A stretch of 14,415 nt of DNA from NCBI GenBank assembly GCA_019104905.1, contig JAHRXB010000196.1, positions 1-14,415 of the forward strand, read 5' to 3'. Positions within the stretch are counted from its first letter, which is position 1, and each line of letters begins with the position of its first letter. The translations under genes were made by a program, and so were the position numbers. Positions 1 through 7,698 of the stretch are shown piece after piece. A model generated the notes under the pieces. It had not been told where the DNA came from, searched no databases, and saw only the letters and a program-made list of their open reading frames with translations. This stretch comes from Bdellovibrio sp. (lineage in GTDB: Bacteria; Bdellovibrionota; Bdellovibrionia; Bdellovibrionales; Bdellovibrionaceae).

Positions 1-2090
1 TCAATCTCTTTGTCCGTAATAATCCCCGTGTGACCCTGAATCGCCGCCAATTGAACTCCGTGGCGACGGGCCATTTTATAAATCTGCTTCACCTTGTCCC
101 ATTCGATATCTCGTCCCATGGTAAAGGCTTCGTATCTCTTTTCCAAAGTCAGTAAGGCGGTCTCGGCCAAACACGCATAGACGGTGTTGCCTGGAAGACC
201 AATATCGCAATCAAGTTCCACCGGCCCTGGCAAAACCACTTCTCCTGATTCGATAATCAATACATCAGGACGCTTCTTCGCGTCTTCAATATCAAAATCC
301 AAAGGCCGAGAGCAGTCACAGACGACGGCTCCTGGTTTTAACTTCATAACATCGACAATCTTGTGATCTAAGGCCGACGTGGCTGTCACCAGAACATCCG
401 CTTCGCCAGCAAGCTCATTGGCATCTGTCGCCACGATGACTTCACAGTGTGGCGACATTTTTTGAATTTCATATTTCAATTCTTGCAGACGATTCATCCG
501 TGGAGCCACTAAACAAAGCTTCTTAAAGACCAATGCCAAAAGCTTAGCCGAAACCTGTCCGATAGAACCCGTGGCCCCAATGACCATCGCCATTCCATCG
601 ACCAACCCATTTTGAGGGTCCATATTTAAAAGGCGCATTTTCTGAACGACATCGTTCAAGGCCCACAAGGTGGCCGAAGCGCTCAAACTGTTCCCTGTCG
701 TCACGGGAATAGGGCTGTTCTGATTGATGGTGATGCCCTGGTCTCCCACAATCTTTGTGTAAGCGCCCAATCCAATCATCTTCGCGCCGCGATTGGCAGC
801 ATCGTAACAAAGACTTTCGATTTTTCGATAGATCACTTCAGGATCTGTCTCTTTAAGCACCTTGGGAGTTGCTGGCAACGCATAGAGAATGCCGTTAATT
901 TCTTCGCCTGTCTCTGAGCTGATAATATGTTTAATATGTCCATGCACAAAAGGCGGCGCTTTGGCGGCCATTCGATCAAAGGGATCATTCCACTCTTTGG
1001 GCATATGTTTTAAGGCCGACAAAATCGGCAAGCGCATAAAATCTTGATGGGACAAGGCATGGATCACAAAAGCAAAATCGGGTTCTGGCTGTCCTAAGAT
1101 CTTATTTTTTACTGCATTCATCCCCGACGAGATCTTCGCTTGCGTCGAAACATTTCGAGTCATGACGTATTTGCGAGCCACCTGGCGAATCTCGGTGTCC
1201 TCGGTCAGAATCTGCTCCCACTCTTCCAGCGTCAAAGGAGCCGTACGTCCATGTGATAGACGTAAAGTCGCGTCCAAGACCGAATAATTCATGTAGGGAT
1301 GAATGCGGTAGTTCTCTGGAAATAAATTGATAATACTGCGTGGAGAAAACTTCTTAGCCTCCGCCTCCATCAAGGGGTGCGAAGACCAGATGACCAGGTC
1401 CTTCCCGCGAACAAATTCCGTCGCGGTATCAAAAAGAAGTAGAAAAGGCAGATCGCAAAAAACGTATTGAATGTTTTCTACCTGCGCCGCTAACGAAGAA
1501 CGACTCATTTTTTGCAATTTCGTTTCTGCTAAGGGAGTGTTCTTGCGCAGATCTTTAAAATTGGCGACATTCAAAACCAGCTTCGACAGGGTCATTAAAC
1601 CTGGAAAAGGCTGAATCAACCAGGGCACACCTAACAGTGAGTACGCATCCCCAATATAGACCGACTTCCGATAGCGATCCCGAATGTACTCTTCCAACTC
1701 CGTCGAAAACACCGCTGAAGGAAAAAACACACCGCGATCCGGCTGAATACTGCCCGCCTCGATGTGTTTCACTAATGAGTTAATATTGGCGATCTCTCGT
1801 AATCCCGTTCCATCACACAAAGGTACGGGCGAAGGAATGCCCATGATCTCCAGATACTGGCGATGAACATAGCTTTTCTGATCCAATTTAATAACCGGTG
1901 GCAGGCTGGTTAAAGCAAATGCATCGACCTGATTGCGAAGACTCTCGATCAAACGACGAACGGTCTCGACTGAAAAGTTCGCGCTGAATCTTTGCACTTC
2001 AAACTGTTTTCCTTCGAACTCAAATTCGTAGGCGGTGTCCCAGTGTGGACGACCGAAGCTGATCTCAGCGATGCGATACGAATTCTTCAT
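1..2090 (-). CDS. AAR-like long-chain acyl reductase with a large N-terminal extension (partial, C-terminus beyond left edge)
   Basis: An open frame reads leftward from ATG at 2090 to base 1 with no stop: 696 complete codons. GGAG lies 5 nt before the ATG. From about residue 338 (FAFVIHALS) to the edge it resembles cyanobacterial acyl-ACP reductase (AAR), which reduces fatty acyl-ACP to fatty aldehyde with NADPH. Shared features are a Rossmann loop GATGSIG at 505-511, a YACLAE segment whose Cys640 sits where AAR has its acyl-accepting cysteine, and a closing GRDIEWDKV...ARRHG segment like the AAR tail. AAR itself is about 340 aa, so residues 1-337 are extra. Their start (ISFGRPHWD, later VDAFALTSLPP and CDGTGL) recalls, from memory only, a clostridial family annotated quinate 5-dehydrogenase; this is weak. 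The start overlaps the upstream SDR gene by 26 bp, suggesting translational coupling. A fatty-aldehyde-forming role is inferred; the substrate is unknown. Confidence 0.8.
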   Translation of the reverse strand, partial: MKNSYRIAEISFGRPHWDTAYEFEFEGKQFEVQRFSANFSVETVRRLIESLRNQVDAFALTSLPPVIKLDQKSYVHRQYLEIMGIPSPVPLCDGTGLREIANINSLVKHIEAGSIQPDRGVFFPSAVFSTELEEYIRDRYRKSVYIGDAYSLLGVPWLIQPFPGLMTLSKLVLNVANFKDLRKNTPLAETKLQKMSRSSLAAQVENIQYVFCDLPFLLLFDTATEFVRGKDLVIWSSHPLMEAEAKKFSPRSIINLFPENYRIHPYMNYSVLDATLRLSHGRTAPLTLEEWEQILTEDTEIRQVARKYVMTRNVSTQAKISSGMNAVKNKILGQPEPDFAFVIHALSHQDFMRLPILSALKHMPKEWNDPFDRMAAKAPPFVHGHIKHIISSETGEEINGILYALPATPKVLKETDPEVIYRKIESLCYDAANRGAKMIGLGAYTKIVGDQGITINQNSPIPVTTGNSLSASATLWALNDVVQKMRLLNMDPQNGLVDGMAMVIGATGSIGQVSAKLLALVFKKLCLVAPRMNRLQELKYEIQKMSPHCEVIVATDANELAGEADVLVTATSALDHKIVDVMKLKPGAVVCDCSRPLDFDIEDAKKRPDVLIIESGEVVLPGPVELDCDIGLPGNTVYACLAETALLTLEKRYEAFTMGRDIEWDKVKQIYKMARRHGVQLAAIQGHTGIITDKEI

Positions 2091-3084
2091 AGCCGCTCCA
2101 AAAAACTTGTTCGTATTCTTTAAATTCAGGGCACCAGTTTTCCCCCAACACCTCGCGAGTCGCTGTTGTATCGTAAATTGGGAAGTTCATCAGATAATGA
2201 AGCTCCTCTTCCGGGAACTTCGCCAAAAATTTTGAAACTTTTAGAATCACGGATTCGGAAATCTGATCAAACAAAGTAATCCCTCGGTGAGGAATCGCCT
2301 GGTACTTCAATGCCGAAACATACAGCTCTTTGACCCCCAAACCATAAGTGGGCGTCAGGTGATAGCTTTGATATCCTTGAGGTTGACTGGACAAAGCCCA
2401 GTCACAAAATTTCACAATCGCTTCGGCCGCCTTATCCACTGGCACCAAAGGAAGGCGAGTCTGCGCATTCCCTGGCAGCGGCAAGGACGTGGGAAAGGAT
2501 TCAATCATCGCGCGGATTTTATTAAAAGCTTCCGCCGAATGGTAAGGCCCATCAATGCGCTCGATGGCTCCCTTTTTGGAGTCCCCGACCAACACGCCCA
2601 ATCGTAAGTTCACTCGGCCCCGGATAAATTGCGCGGCCCAATTTTGTAAGAGCTGTTCCCCTAACGCTTTGGACTCGGAATAGGCATCGGGGAAAGATTT
2701 GGAAAAATTAAGATCATAGGGTTTTACCGAACCCAGGCTGGAGTTGATTCCCGCCGCCACGGTGCTGGTATTTACAAAATATGGAATCTTCAGGGCGTCC
2801 GCCACCTTCAGCGCAATTCCCATAGAGGAAATATTGTGTTGGTAACAATCGACTTTGGAGGCCGTCAGGTCATAAAGACCCGCCATATGCAGAAAGAGAG
2901 AATAGTTTTTATCCTTCAAAGCCTCAAGGTCCAGTCCGGCATTCCACTGGGTCAGATCCCCCTGGACTTCTGTCTTACCCGAACGAGACAACACATCCAC
3001 TTCGAATTTTTCACGAAGCAGAGGAACGACTTTTTTGCCAAGAAAACCAGTTCCCCCTGTGACGAGGATTCGGGGTTTGGTCAA
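2065..3084 (-). CDS. Extended SDR oxidoreductase, fatty acyl reductase / thioester-reductase type
   Basis: A 339-aa NAD(P)-binding protein. The N-terminal Rossmann motif is GGTGFLG (residues 10-16), and the catalytic pair of extended SDRs is Y135-S-E-S-K139. The block GDSKKGAIERIDGPY (167-181) is characteristic of the NAD_binding_4/'male sterility' group, which includes fatty acyl reductases and carboxylic-ester reductase domains. A reductase acting on a long-chain acyl thioester or aldehyde is therefore likely, though a sugar or sterol epimerase-like role cannot be excluded. The start is TTG, chosen because GGAGG lies 6 nt upstream and the glycine motif follows at the usual distance. The gene lies 20 nt after the lipid kinase and overlaps the AAR-like gene by 26 bp, placing it mid-operon. 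No signal peptide is seen, so it should be cytoplasmic. Confidence 0.85.
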   Translation of the reverse strand: MTKPRILVTGGTGFLGKKVVPLLREKFEVDVLSRSGKTEVQGDLTQWNAGLDLEALKDKNYSLFLHMAGLYDLTASKVDCYQHNISSMGIALKVADALKIPYFVNTSTVAAGINSSLGSVKPYDLNFSKSFPDAYSESKALGEQLLQNWAAQFIRGRVNLRLGVLVGDSKKGAIERIDGPYHSAEAFNKIRAMIESFPTSLPLPGNAQTRLPLVPVDKAAEAIVKFCDWALSSQPQGYQSYHLTPTYGLGVKELYVSALKYQAIPHRGITLFDQISESVILKVSKFLAKFPEEELHYLMNFPIYDTTATREVLGENWCPEFKEYEQVFWSGYEEFVSHR

Positions 3085-3090
3085 GGAAGA

Positions 3091-3095
3091 CCTCC
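3091..3095 (-). promoter_or_regulatory. Shine-Dalgarno that supports a TTG start
   Basis: GGAGG on the minus strand lies 6 nt before a TTG at 3084-3082. No ATG lies suitably close upstream of the SDR glycine motif, so this site decides the start of the SDR gene. It falls within the 20-nt gap after the lipid-kinase stop codon. Confidence 0.7.
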
Positions 3096-3104
3096 AGATT
3101 GCAC

Positions 3105-4103
3105 CTATTGTCTGACCATGACAGGAAGTCCGCGGTGTATACAGCGAACGGAAAGCTCCTGAACATCTTTGAGAAGGATCTCGCCATCTCCAAAAAAAGT
3201 CAAAGCGCGACGGGGATTCTGGCTCTTTAGTCTGAACTCTTTGAGCTCAAATGATTTGAAAGCAGATGATTTATCAATACTACCACGACGAATGTGCAAG
3301 GCCGCCCGTGTGTGTTCCGGAATGTTCTTCGTTTCCGACAACAGCAGATTGACGGTGCCGTCTGTATTTGAGGTGTAAGGGGCCGGCAAGAAACTGGCCC
3401 CGATGCTTTGCTGATTATTAATCAAAACAATCGGCGAACTGGTCTCGATGTTCACTTTGCCGGGAATCTCAATTTCAAGTTCCCAGCCGTCGGGATTCCA
3501 AGTGCGAATCGCCTCTGCCGTCATCATGGAATAAACCGTGGGGCCCATCTTTTTAACAGCATAATAACTTTTTTGCGCCAGATATTTATAGGCAGCCGCC
3601 GACTTCGGGCAATTCGCCAAGGTCTGCAAATGACTTCTGAATTTATTCGCAAGTTCCGCGGCCACAGCGGGCATTCCCAAACCACCATTGGTCAGCATAT
3701 AAGTTTTTTTCTCGCCGGAGCTAATTTCGATCACATCAATGTTCTTCACGACACCTTCGAAGATATTACGAACAGCGTGGTCGATACGATTTGAAATTCC
3801 AATTTCATGGGCTAAGTCATTGGCCGTTCCCGAACGAACAACCACAATCGGAGGAATGGGCAGATGTTCCTGACACTTCATCAGGCATTGCAATGCCACA
3901 TTGATCGTGCCATCACCACCACAGATAATGATATAGTCCGTCTTTTGCGCTCTCTCCTCACTGAGGAAATCGCACATCTCCGTCAACGTCTGTGGACGGC
4001 AGAAACGCAGGTCGCAACGAAACAAAGCTTCGCGCACCTTCGCCTCAATCAGCTCCGCATTCACGGAACCGGCTTTAGAATTAACCAAAACGGACACTCT
4101 CAT
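3105..4103 (-). CDS. Diacylglycerol kinase family (DAGK catalytic domain) lipid kinase
   Basis: A 332-aa protein with the NAD kinase/diacylglycerol kinase fold seen in the YegS/BmrU/DgkB lipid kinases. Visible motifs are NSKAG (8-12), the nucleotide-binding GGDGTIN (62-68) and SGTANDLA (91-98). Such enzymes use ATP to phosphorylate a lipid hydroxyl, for example diacylglycerol to phosphatidic acid, at the inner face of the membrane; the exact substrate cannot be read from sequence. The frame stays open up to a TTG at 4136, but ATG at 4103 is preferred: it starts the first beta strand directly, GGAG lies 11 nt upstream, and the TTG falls at the edge of the candidate -10 box. It is the first gene of the minus-strand lipid operon, followed after 20 nt by the SDR and then the AAR-like gene. 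Confidence 0.87.
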   Translation of the reverse strand: MRVSVLVNSKAGSVNAELIEAKVREALFRCDLRFCRPQTLTEMCDFLSEERAQKTDYIIICGGDGTINVALQCLMKCQEHLPIPPIVVVRSGTANDLAHEIGISNRIDHAVRNIFEGVVKNIDVIEISSGEKKTYMLTNGGLGMPAVAAELANKFRSHLQTLANCPKSAAAYKYLAQKSYYAVKKMGPTVYSMMTAEAIRTWNPDGWELEIEIPGKVNIETSSPIVLINNQQSIGASFLPAPYTSNTDGTVNLLLSETKNIPEHTRAALHIRRGSIDKSSAFKSFELKEFRLKSQNPRRALTFFGDGEILLKDVQELSVRCIHRGLPVMVRQ

Positions 4104-4138
4104 AAATTTTTTGACTCCAAGAAATCCAGGGAGCAAGT

Positions 4139-4165
4139 CTTATACCGTTTTTTCAGGGTCGTGAA
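4139..4165 (-). promoter_or_regulatory. Candidate sigma-70-type promoter of the lipid operon
   Basis: Reading leftward, TTCACG (4165-4160) and TATAAG (4144-4139) are separated by 15 nt, slightly short of the usual 16-18. A transcript starting about 7 nt further on would give a leader of roughly 28 nt before the ATG at 4103. This is a pattern match only; no promoter consensus specific to this lineage was used. Confidence 0.35.
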
Positions 4166-4247
4166 GTACTTTGAATTAGAATTGACGCTCTAGAAAGCTG
4201 CCGAAACCGCAAATTTTGCCACCGTGTCTAATGTGTGGACAATTCAC

Positions 4248-4271
4248 AGAGACCTCGAAAGCGAGGTCTCT
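4248..4271 (-). terminator. Ten-bp perfect hairpin after the ABC operon
   Basis: AGAGACCTCG and CGAGGTCTCT form a perfect 10-bp stem around the tetraloop AAAG, 13 nt beyond the stop codon of the permease gene. The position fits a terminator for the leftward operon. There is no U-rich tract on either side, so it may be a Rho-assisted terminator or a 3'-end stabiliser rather than a classical intrinsic terminator. Confidence 0.55.
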
Positions 4272-4284
4272 CACATTTCCAAAA

Positions 4285-5493
4285 TTACGTTGAACGCAAA
4301 AGTTCTGGAATAGATTTTTTCAAAAGTTTAATGGTCGGCCACAAGCTGGCGACGACTGTCGCAATCATCGGCAACAACAAAGCTTGGATGTAGTGACTTG
4401 GCATAATATCCAAGAATACAAAGAACTGACGCGTGATTCCCGGAGCCGGCGGCATCGGGATTCCTTTGACCAGCAAAGTCTTATCAATCAAAACAGCCAG
4501 ACAAATCCCCACGAAGCCCCCGAGAATTCCCAAAAGGCTATTTTCTAAAAGAAGAATTTTGAAAAGACGACTGCGCTTTTCACCGTTGGCCCGCAAAGCC
4601 CCCATTTCGCCCGCTCTTTCCAAAAGTCCCACTGAGATCACATTGAAAATCCCCATGGCCACAATGACCAGAATAATTGAGCGAATGAAAGAAAACTGCG
4701 CATTTAAAAAATCCACTGAGTTTTGGTAATAGTTTTTATCCAAAATTTCAAAAGGCACGGCTTCAAGCGAAGGATTGGCCTTGCGGATGTCTTTTTCAAC
4801 TTGAGGCCAGGCCTCCACACCTTGAGTCGCCAGCGAAAACATCTCAATACGATGGGTATCTAGAAGTTGCTGCGCCTGTTTTAAGTCGACACGATAGAAC
4901 GAATCATCGATGACCTTTTTGCCCGTATAGAAGATCCCCGCCACGGTCAGATCGGCCCCGTTTAATTGTCCATTTACGGTCTGAGTCAGCAAGGTGACCG
5001 TATCCCCCTCTTTGGCATCCAAGCTTTCCGCTAAACCTTTGCCAAGAATGATTTGATCTGGATGCTGAAGATCGTGACCCGCAATAAAGTTCATCTCGGT
5101 AAAGAACGTGTTTTCTCGTTCCGGAATAACTCCTTCGCCCTTTCCGCCCAGCGTGATACCACCTTTGACGATGAACGCGTAAAAAGAAACCCGCGGGAAC
5201 ACTTGAGTCACGGCAGAAGACGAGCGCAGTTGCGCCTCGATTTTTTCACCGTCTTCAAACCACAATTTCCAAGGTTGTTCATGAACTTTGCCAAAGTAGT
5301 TTTCAGGAAAAACCTGACCATAACCATAATATCCGTGAATCACATTTTCACGATATTGATTCATAACCCCCGTATTAAATCCTTGATAAATAAGCAATCC
5401 GGCTGAACCCAAAGCCACCGTACAAAGACTGGCCCACGTTCTGCGAGGATTTCTAAATAGATTGCGCCAAGCGATTTTGAGAAGTTCCAACAT
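4285..5493 (-). CDS. ABC transporter permease, FtsX/MacB (LolC/E-like) type
   Basis: A 402-aa inner-membrane protein with the four-helix layout of type VII (MacB/LolCDE/FtsX) ABC systems. One helix lies near the N-terminus (about 20-40) after the cytoplasmic amphipathic start (IAWRNLFRNPRRTW). A periplasmic domain of about 225 residues follows (about 42-268), then three helices near 270-291, 315-337 and 368-391. The stretch ERAGEMGALRANG (292-304) is the usual cytoplasmic coupling segment after helix 2. Such permeases move lipoproteins or other envelope substrates, or transmit ATPase motion to the periplasm, rather than pump across the membrane in the classical way. The start lies 2 nt after the stop of the cognate ATPase gene. 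Only one permease gene is present, so a homodimer is expected. The substrate is unknown. Confidence 0.9.
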   Translation of the reverse strand: MLELLKIAWRNLFRNPRRTWASLCTVALGSAGLLIYQGFNTGVMNQYRENVIHGYYGYGQVFPENYFGKVHEQPWKLWFEDGEKIEAQLRSSSAVTQVFPRVSFYAFIVKGGITLGGKGEGVIPERENTFFTEMNFIAGHDLQHPDQIILGKGLAESLDAKEGDTVTLLTQTVNGQLNGADLTVAGIFYTGKKVIDDSFYRVDLKQAQQLLDTHRIEMFSLATQGVEAWPQVEKDIRKANPSLEAVPFEILDKNYYQNSVDFLNAQFSFIRSIILVIVAMGIFNVISVGLLERAGEMGALRANGEKRSRLFKILLLENSLLGILGGFVGICLAVLIDKTLLVKGIPMPPAPGITRQFFVFLDIMPSHYIQALLLPMIATVVASLWPTIKLLKKSIPELLRST

Positions 5494-5495
5494 GA

Positions 5496-6176
5496 CTATG
5501 CTCTCCCCTCAATTTGCCCGTCTTTCATGCGATAGACTGACTTTGCAAAACTCACCAAATGAGAGTCGTGCGTAGAAAAAATAAAACTGGTGTTTTCCGT
5601 CTTCTGAAGTTCCTTGAAAGCATTGATGGTCATCTCCGCCGTCACAGAATCCAGATTGGCCGTAGGTTCATCGGCCAAAACAACCATGGGCTTTTTAGCA
5701 ATAGCCCGCGCAATGGCCACACGCTGGCGTTGACCTCCCGAAAGCTCCAAAGGTCTTTTCTTTGCGTGATCCGCCAGACCTAAAAGATCCAATGTTTCCA
5801 TCGCGGTTTTTTGCGAAGCCGCATGAGAATAACCCAAAGAAGGTAAAAAGTAAGAAGTGTTTTCTAAGACCGTCAAAGTCGGAATAAGGTAGAAGGCTTG
5901 AAATATAAAACCTACTTTGTGCAAACGAACCTGCTCTTTTTCTTTCTCTTTAAGATGAGTCACGTCTTCGCCACTAAATTCGATATGACCATTGGAGGGC
6001 GTATCAATCAGTCCTAGAAGATTTAACAACGTCGTCTTCCCCGTCCCACTGGGACCGACGATGCAGGTAAAACAGCCCTTTTCCAATTCCAGGTCAATCC
6101 CCTTAAGAACGGGAACTTGTTGTTTGTTCCATAAGTAAGAATACTCAAGCGCCTTCAGACGATACAATGCACTCAT
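5496..6176 (-). CDS. ABC transporter ATP-binding protein, LolD/MacB family
   Basis: An ABC ATPase of about 226 aa with every expected motif. Counting from the ATG at 6176, these are Walker A GPSGTGKT (41-48), Q-loop Q93, signature LSGGQ (145-149), Walker B VVLADEP (165-171) with D169/E170, and the H-loop H203. The sequence belongs to the LolD/MacB/FtsE group that pairs with FtsX-type permeases, as the next gene confirms. An ATG at 6185 is also in frame, but its AAGGG abuts it with no spacing; the same AAGGG lies 9 nt from the ATG at 6176, so the inner start is preferred. It lies just after the beta-barrel gene, whose stop codon overlaps the ribosome-binding site. It powers the envelope system encoded by this operon. 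Confidence 0.92.
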   Translation of the reverse strand: MSALYRLKALEYSYLWNKQQVPVLKGIDLELEKGCFTCIVGPSGTGKTTLLNLLGLIDTPSNGHIEFSGEDVTHLKEKEKEQVRLHKVGFIFQAFYLIPTLTVLENTSYFLPSLGYSHAASQKTAMETLDLLGLADHAKKRPLELSGGQRQRVAIARAIAKKPMVVLADEPTANLDSVTAEMTINAFKELQKTENTSFIFSTHDSHLVSFAKSVYRMKDGQIEGRA

Positions 6177-6188
6177 GTGGCTCATCCC

Positions 6189-6935
6189 TTACATGTAAAA
6201 GCGAAATCCGATTGAAATAAAACCGCCAGAAAAGTCCAGCTCTCGTTTGACTCCCGAAGAAGTCATAAGATCATCACCACTGGTTTTTGCTCCAGAAAAT
6301 GTCGTCACGTCTTTAGAATACTTCAAGTTATCAATTTTAAGTTGTCGATAGCCAAACTCGACCACCACGGTCGTCGTGTCGGTCATAATTCCTTCATATC
6401 CTAAAGAAGCTGAAAGCAAGGTGCTCGAACCTTTGGCTTCGATGCTGTGGTCAACGACACCCGGATAAGCCGTCTGTCCCGCCGCCGTCAGCGCATAATC
6501 ATTTTTGAGTGTCACACTGGCGGTCCCGACTGTGACAGAGACAAACGAGCGAGAACTGTTATCGCCATGCACATTCAGCTCAAAAGAAAGTTTTGGAACA
6601 TATCCCAAGACGTCACTTTTCGCAGAATATAGATCTGAAGTGCCATTGTTAGCCGTGGATTCCAGAACCGAGGGTTTCAAAATCTCAAAACCAAAACGCA
6701 AACTGGCACGAGGTTTGGAGTAAAGAAAACCAAACTCTCCAGTGTAATTATAATTCACGCTGCCATTATAGTTGACGCCTGTCCCGGCTTCTCCAGCCAC
6801 GGCGTGAGTTCCTAATTGCGAGCCGCCCCCTGTCGCCAGGAAGTAGGCTGCGAAATTTTCGTTGTTGATATTAAATACCCGAGCCTGAGCTGAGACGGAA
6901 ATAAGAACAAAAAGAGGGAGTAAAAAGCGAAACAT
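6189..6935 (-). CDS. Secreted probable outer-membrane beta-barrel protein
   Basis: A 248-aa protein that starts with a clear Sec signal peptide (MFRFLLPLFVLISVSAQA, cleavage likely before RVF). The rest is rich in Gly, Ser, Thr, Tyr and Asn, with alternating hydrophobic/polar strands such as ASLRFGFEIL, KLSFELNV, FVSVTVGTAS and TVVVEFGYRQL. The closing strand GGFISIGFRFYM carries aromatic residues at the end, as in many barrels recognised by BamA. An 8- to 12-stranded outer-membrane barrel is inferred; no named family was recognised. Its GGAG lies just before the stop of the preceding AMIN-like gene (5-nt gap), and the ABC ATPase gene follows within a few nt. This makes it a candidate outer-membrane partner of the ABC system. 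Confidence 0.75.
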   Translation of the reverse strand: MFRFLLPLFVLISVSAQARVFNINNENFAAYFLATGGGSQLGTHAVAGEAGTGVNYNGSVNYNYTGEFGFLYSKPRASLRFGFEILKPSVLESTANNGTSDLYSAKSDVLGYVPKLSFELNVHGDNSSRSFVSVTVGTASVTLKNDYALTAAGQTAYPGVVDHSIEAKGSSTLLSASLGYEGIMTDTTTVVVEFGYRQLKIDNLKYSKDVTTFSGAKTSGDDLMTSSGVKRELDFSGGFISIGFRFYM

Positions 6936-6940
6936 CGCTT

Positions 6941-7453
6941 CTACTCCGCCACAAGGTCGATGACAACTTTACTGGTCGTCTTTTTACCTGCCACCTGATA
7001 AACACGCACCTTGGTGTTCTTTTTTAGATCCAACGTTAAATTCAAAGAGCTGTCCACGGGATCCAAACTCATCGTACTTTTTGTCACCGCCAAAGAACTT
7101 TTCAAACGCGACGAGATCTGGGTTTGATCTAAATTGGCATTCGGCATTTGCGCAAAATCAATGACCAGGCGAGAAGGATTTTTTTTAAGTTCCGCATAAT
7201 AATATCCGGGCCAACCGCGCAGAGGGGCTCCACTCATATCACCCACATCAATCACAATGCGCTCAAGACCCTTTTTGATATCCGTCGTACGACGCACATC
7301 CAGCAGAGTAAATCCAGTCCCGGCAAGACCTCCGAAACTCACTCCTTCACCAGAAAGAACTTTGGACACGGTCGGTTTTGCTTTTTGTGTTGAAATCGCG
7401 GCTGACGCAGGCACGGCCAATAGAAAGGCCATCAAACATCCGATGTATTTCAT
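6941..7453 (-). CDS. Secreted AMIN-like domain protein
   Basis: A 170-aa protein with a Sec signal peptide (MKYIGCLMAFLLAVPASA). The mature part resembles AMIN and AMIN-like domains. It has a beta-rich block with RIVIDVGD, then YYYAELKKNPSRLVIDF, and a final strand VVIDLVAE. AMIN domains locate periplasmic proteins to peptidoglycan or pilus/secretin machinery (AmiC, PilQ). No amidase or secretin domain follows here, so a stand-alone wall- or complex-binding module is inferred. The ATG at 7453 is chosen over an in-frame extension to 7582 because GGGAG lies 6 nt upstream and the signal peptide begins there. It is first in the four-gene envelope operon, 5 nt ahead of the barrel gene. Confidence 0.75.
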   Translation of the reverse strand: MKYIGCLMAFLLAVPASAAISTQKAKPTVSKVLSGEGVSFGGLAGTGFTLLDVRRTTDIKKGLERIVIDVGDMSGAPLRGWPGYYYAELKKNPSRLVIDFAQMPNANLDQTQISSRLKSSLAVTKSTMSLDPVDSSLNLTLDLKKNTKVRVYQVAGKKTTSKVVIDLVAE

Positions 7454-7495
7454 GATCGACTCCCTTCGAATCATATCTCTTAAGGGTAAATAAGA

Positions 7496-7550
7496 AGAAG
7501 TTCCCTGCCAACCCCTAAAACCCCCCGAGAGTGCTTTTAAGGGGACTTCT
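7496..7550 (-). promoter_or_regulatory. Structured leader with two mutually exclusive stems
   Basis: Bases 7496-7505 and 7541-7550 are complementary at 9 of 10 positions; the odd pair is C-A in the leftward RNA and G-U in the rightward one. A U-rich stretch (UCUUAUUUA) follows in the leftward direction. Inside, CCCCTAAAA (7512-7520) can instead pair with TTTTAAGGGG (7535-7544, one bulge), and the two foldings compete for 7541-7544. The element ends 43 nt before the ATG of the AMIN-like gene. An attenuator-like role is a guess; no known riboswitch class was recognised. Confidence 0.35.
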
Positions 7551-7566
7551 CTTTTGCGGCGCAGGA

Positions 7567-7581
7567 TGCCCAAAAAGGGCA
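7567..7581. repeat. Short inverted repeat in the divergent intergenic region
   Basis: TGCCC and GGGCA flank an A5 (T5 on the other strand) loop. It lies in the 245-bp gap between the divergent AMIN-like and lipoprotein genes, about 115 nt from each start. It could be a small hairpin or an operator half-site pair. The rest of the gap has AT-rich stretches (for instance AAATATAAA at 7611-7619) but no promoter good enough to call. Confidence 0.3.
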
Positions 7582-7698
7582 CCTCATTTGGAAATATTGC
7601 CCTTCAGATCAAATATAAACGGATTTGAAGGAAACCATCGAAGGCACGAAACTTGGAACTTTCCCTATTGTTGAATCTCTTTTTGAAGGAGCCCCTTT

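Noticed and set aside
544..810. Small minus-strand reading frame within the AAR-like gene
   Set aside because: It lies in another frame of the same strand as a well-supported gene and has low-complexity composition; a shadow.
3408..3794. 128-codon plus-strand frame antisense to the lipid kinase
   Set aside because: Overlaps a gene with clear motifs; no ribosome-binding site or recognisable domain.
4104..4136. Longer lipid kinase from TTG at 4136
   Set aside because: The extra residues precede the first beta strand, and the TTG lies next to the candidate -10 box, so it may not be transcribed.
7454..7582. In-frame N-terminal extension of the AMIN-like gene (GTG at 7582)
   Set aside because: The extension precedes a clean signal peptide and lies over the structured leader; GGGAG fits only the ATG at 7453.
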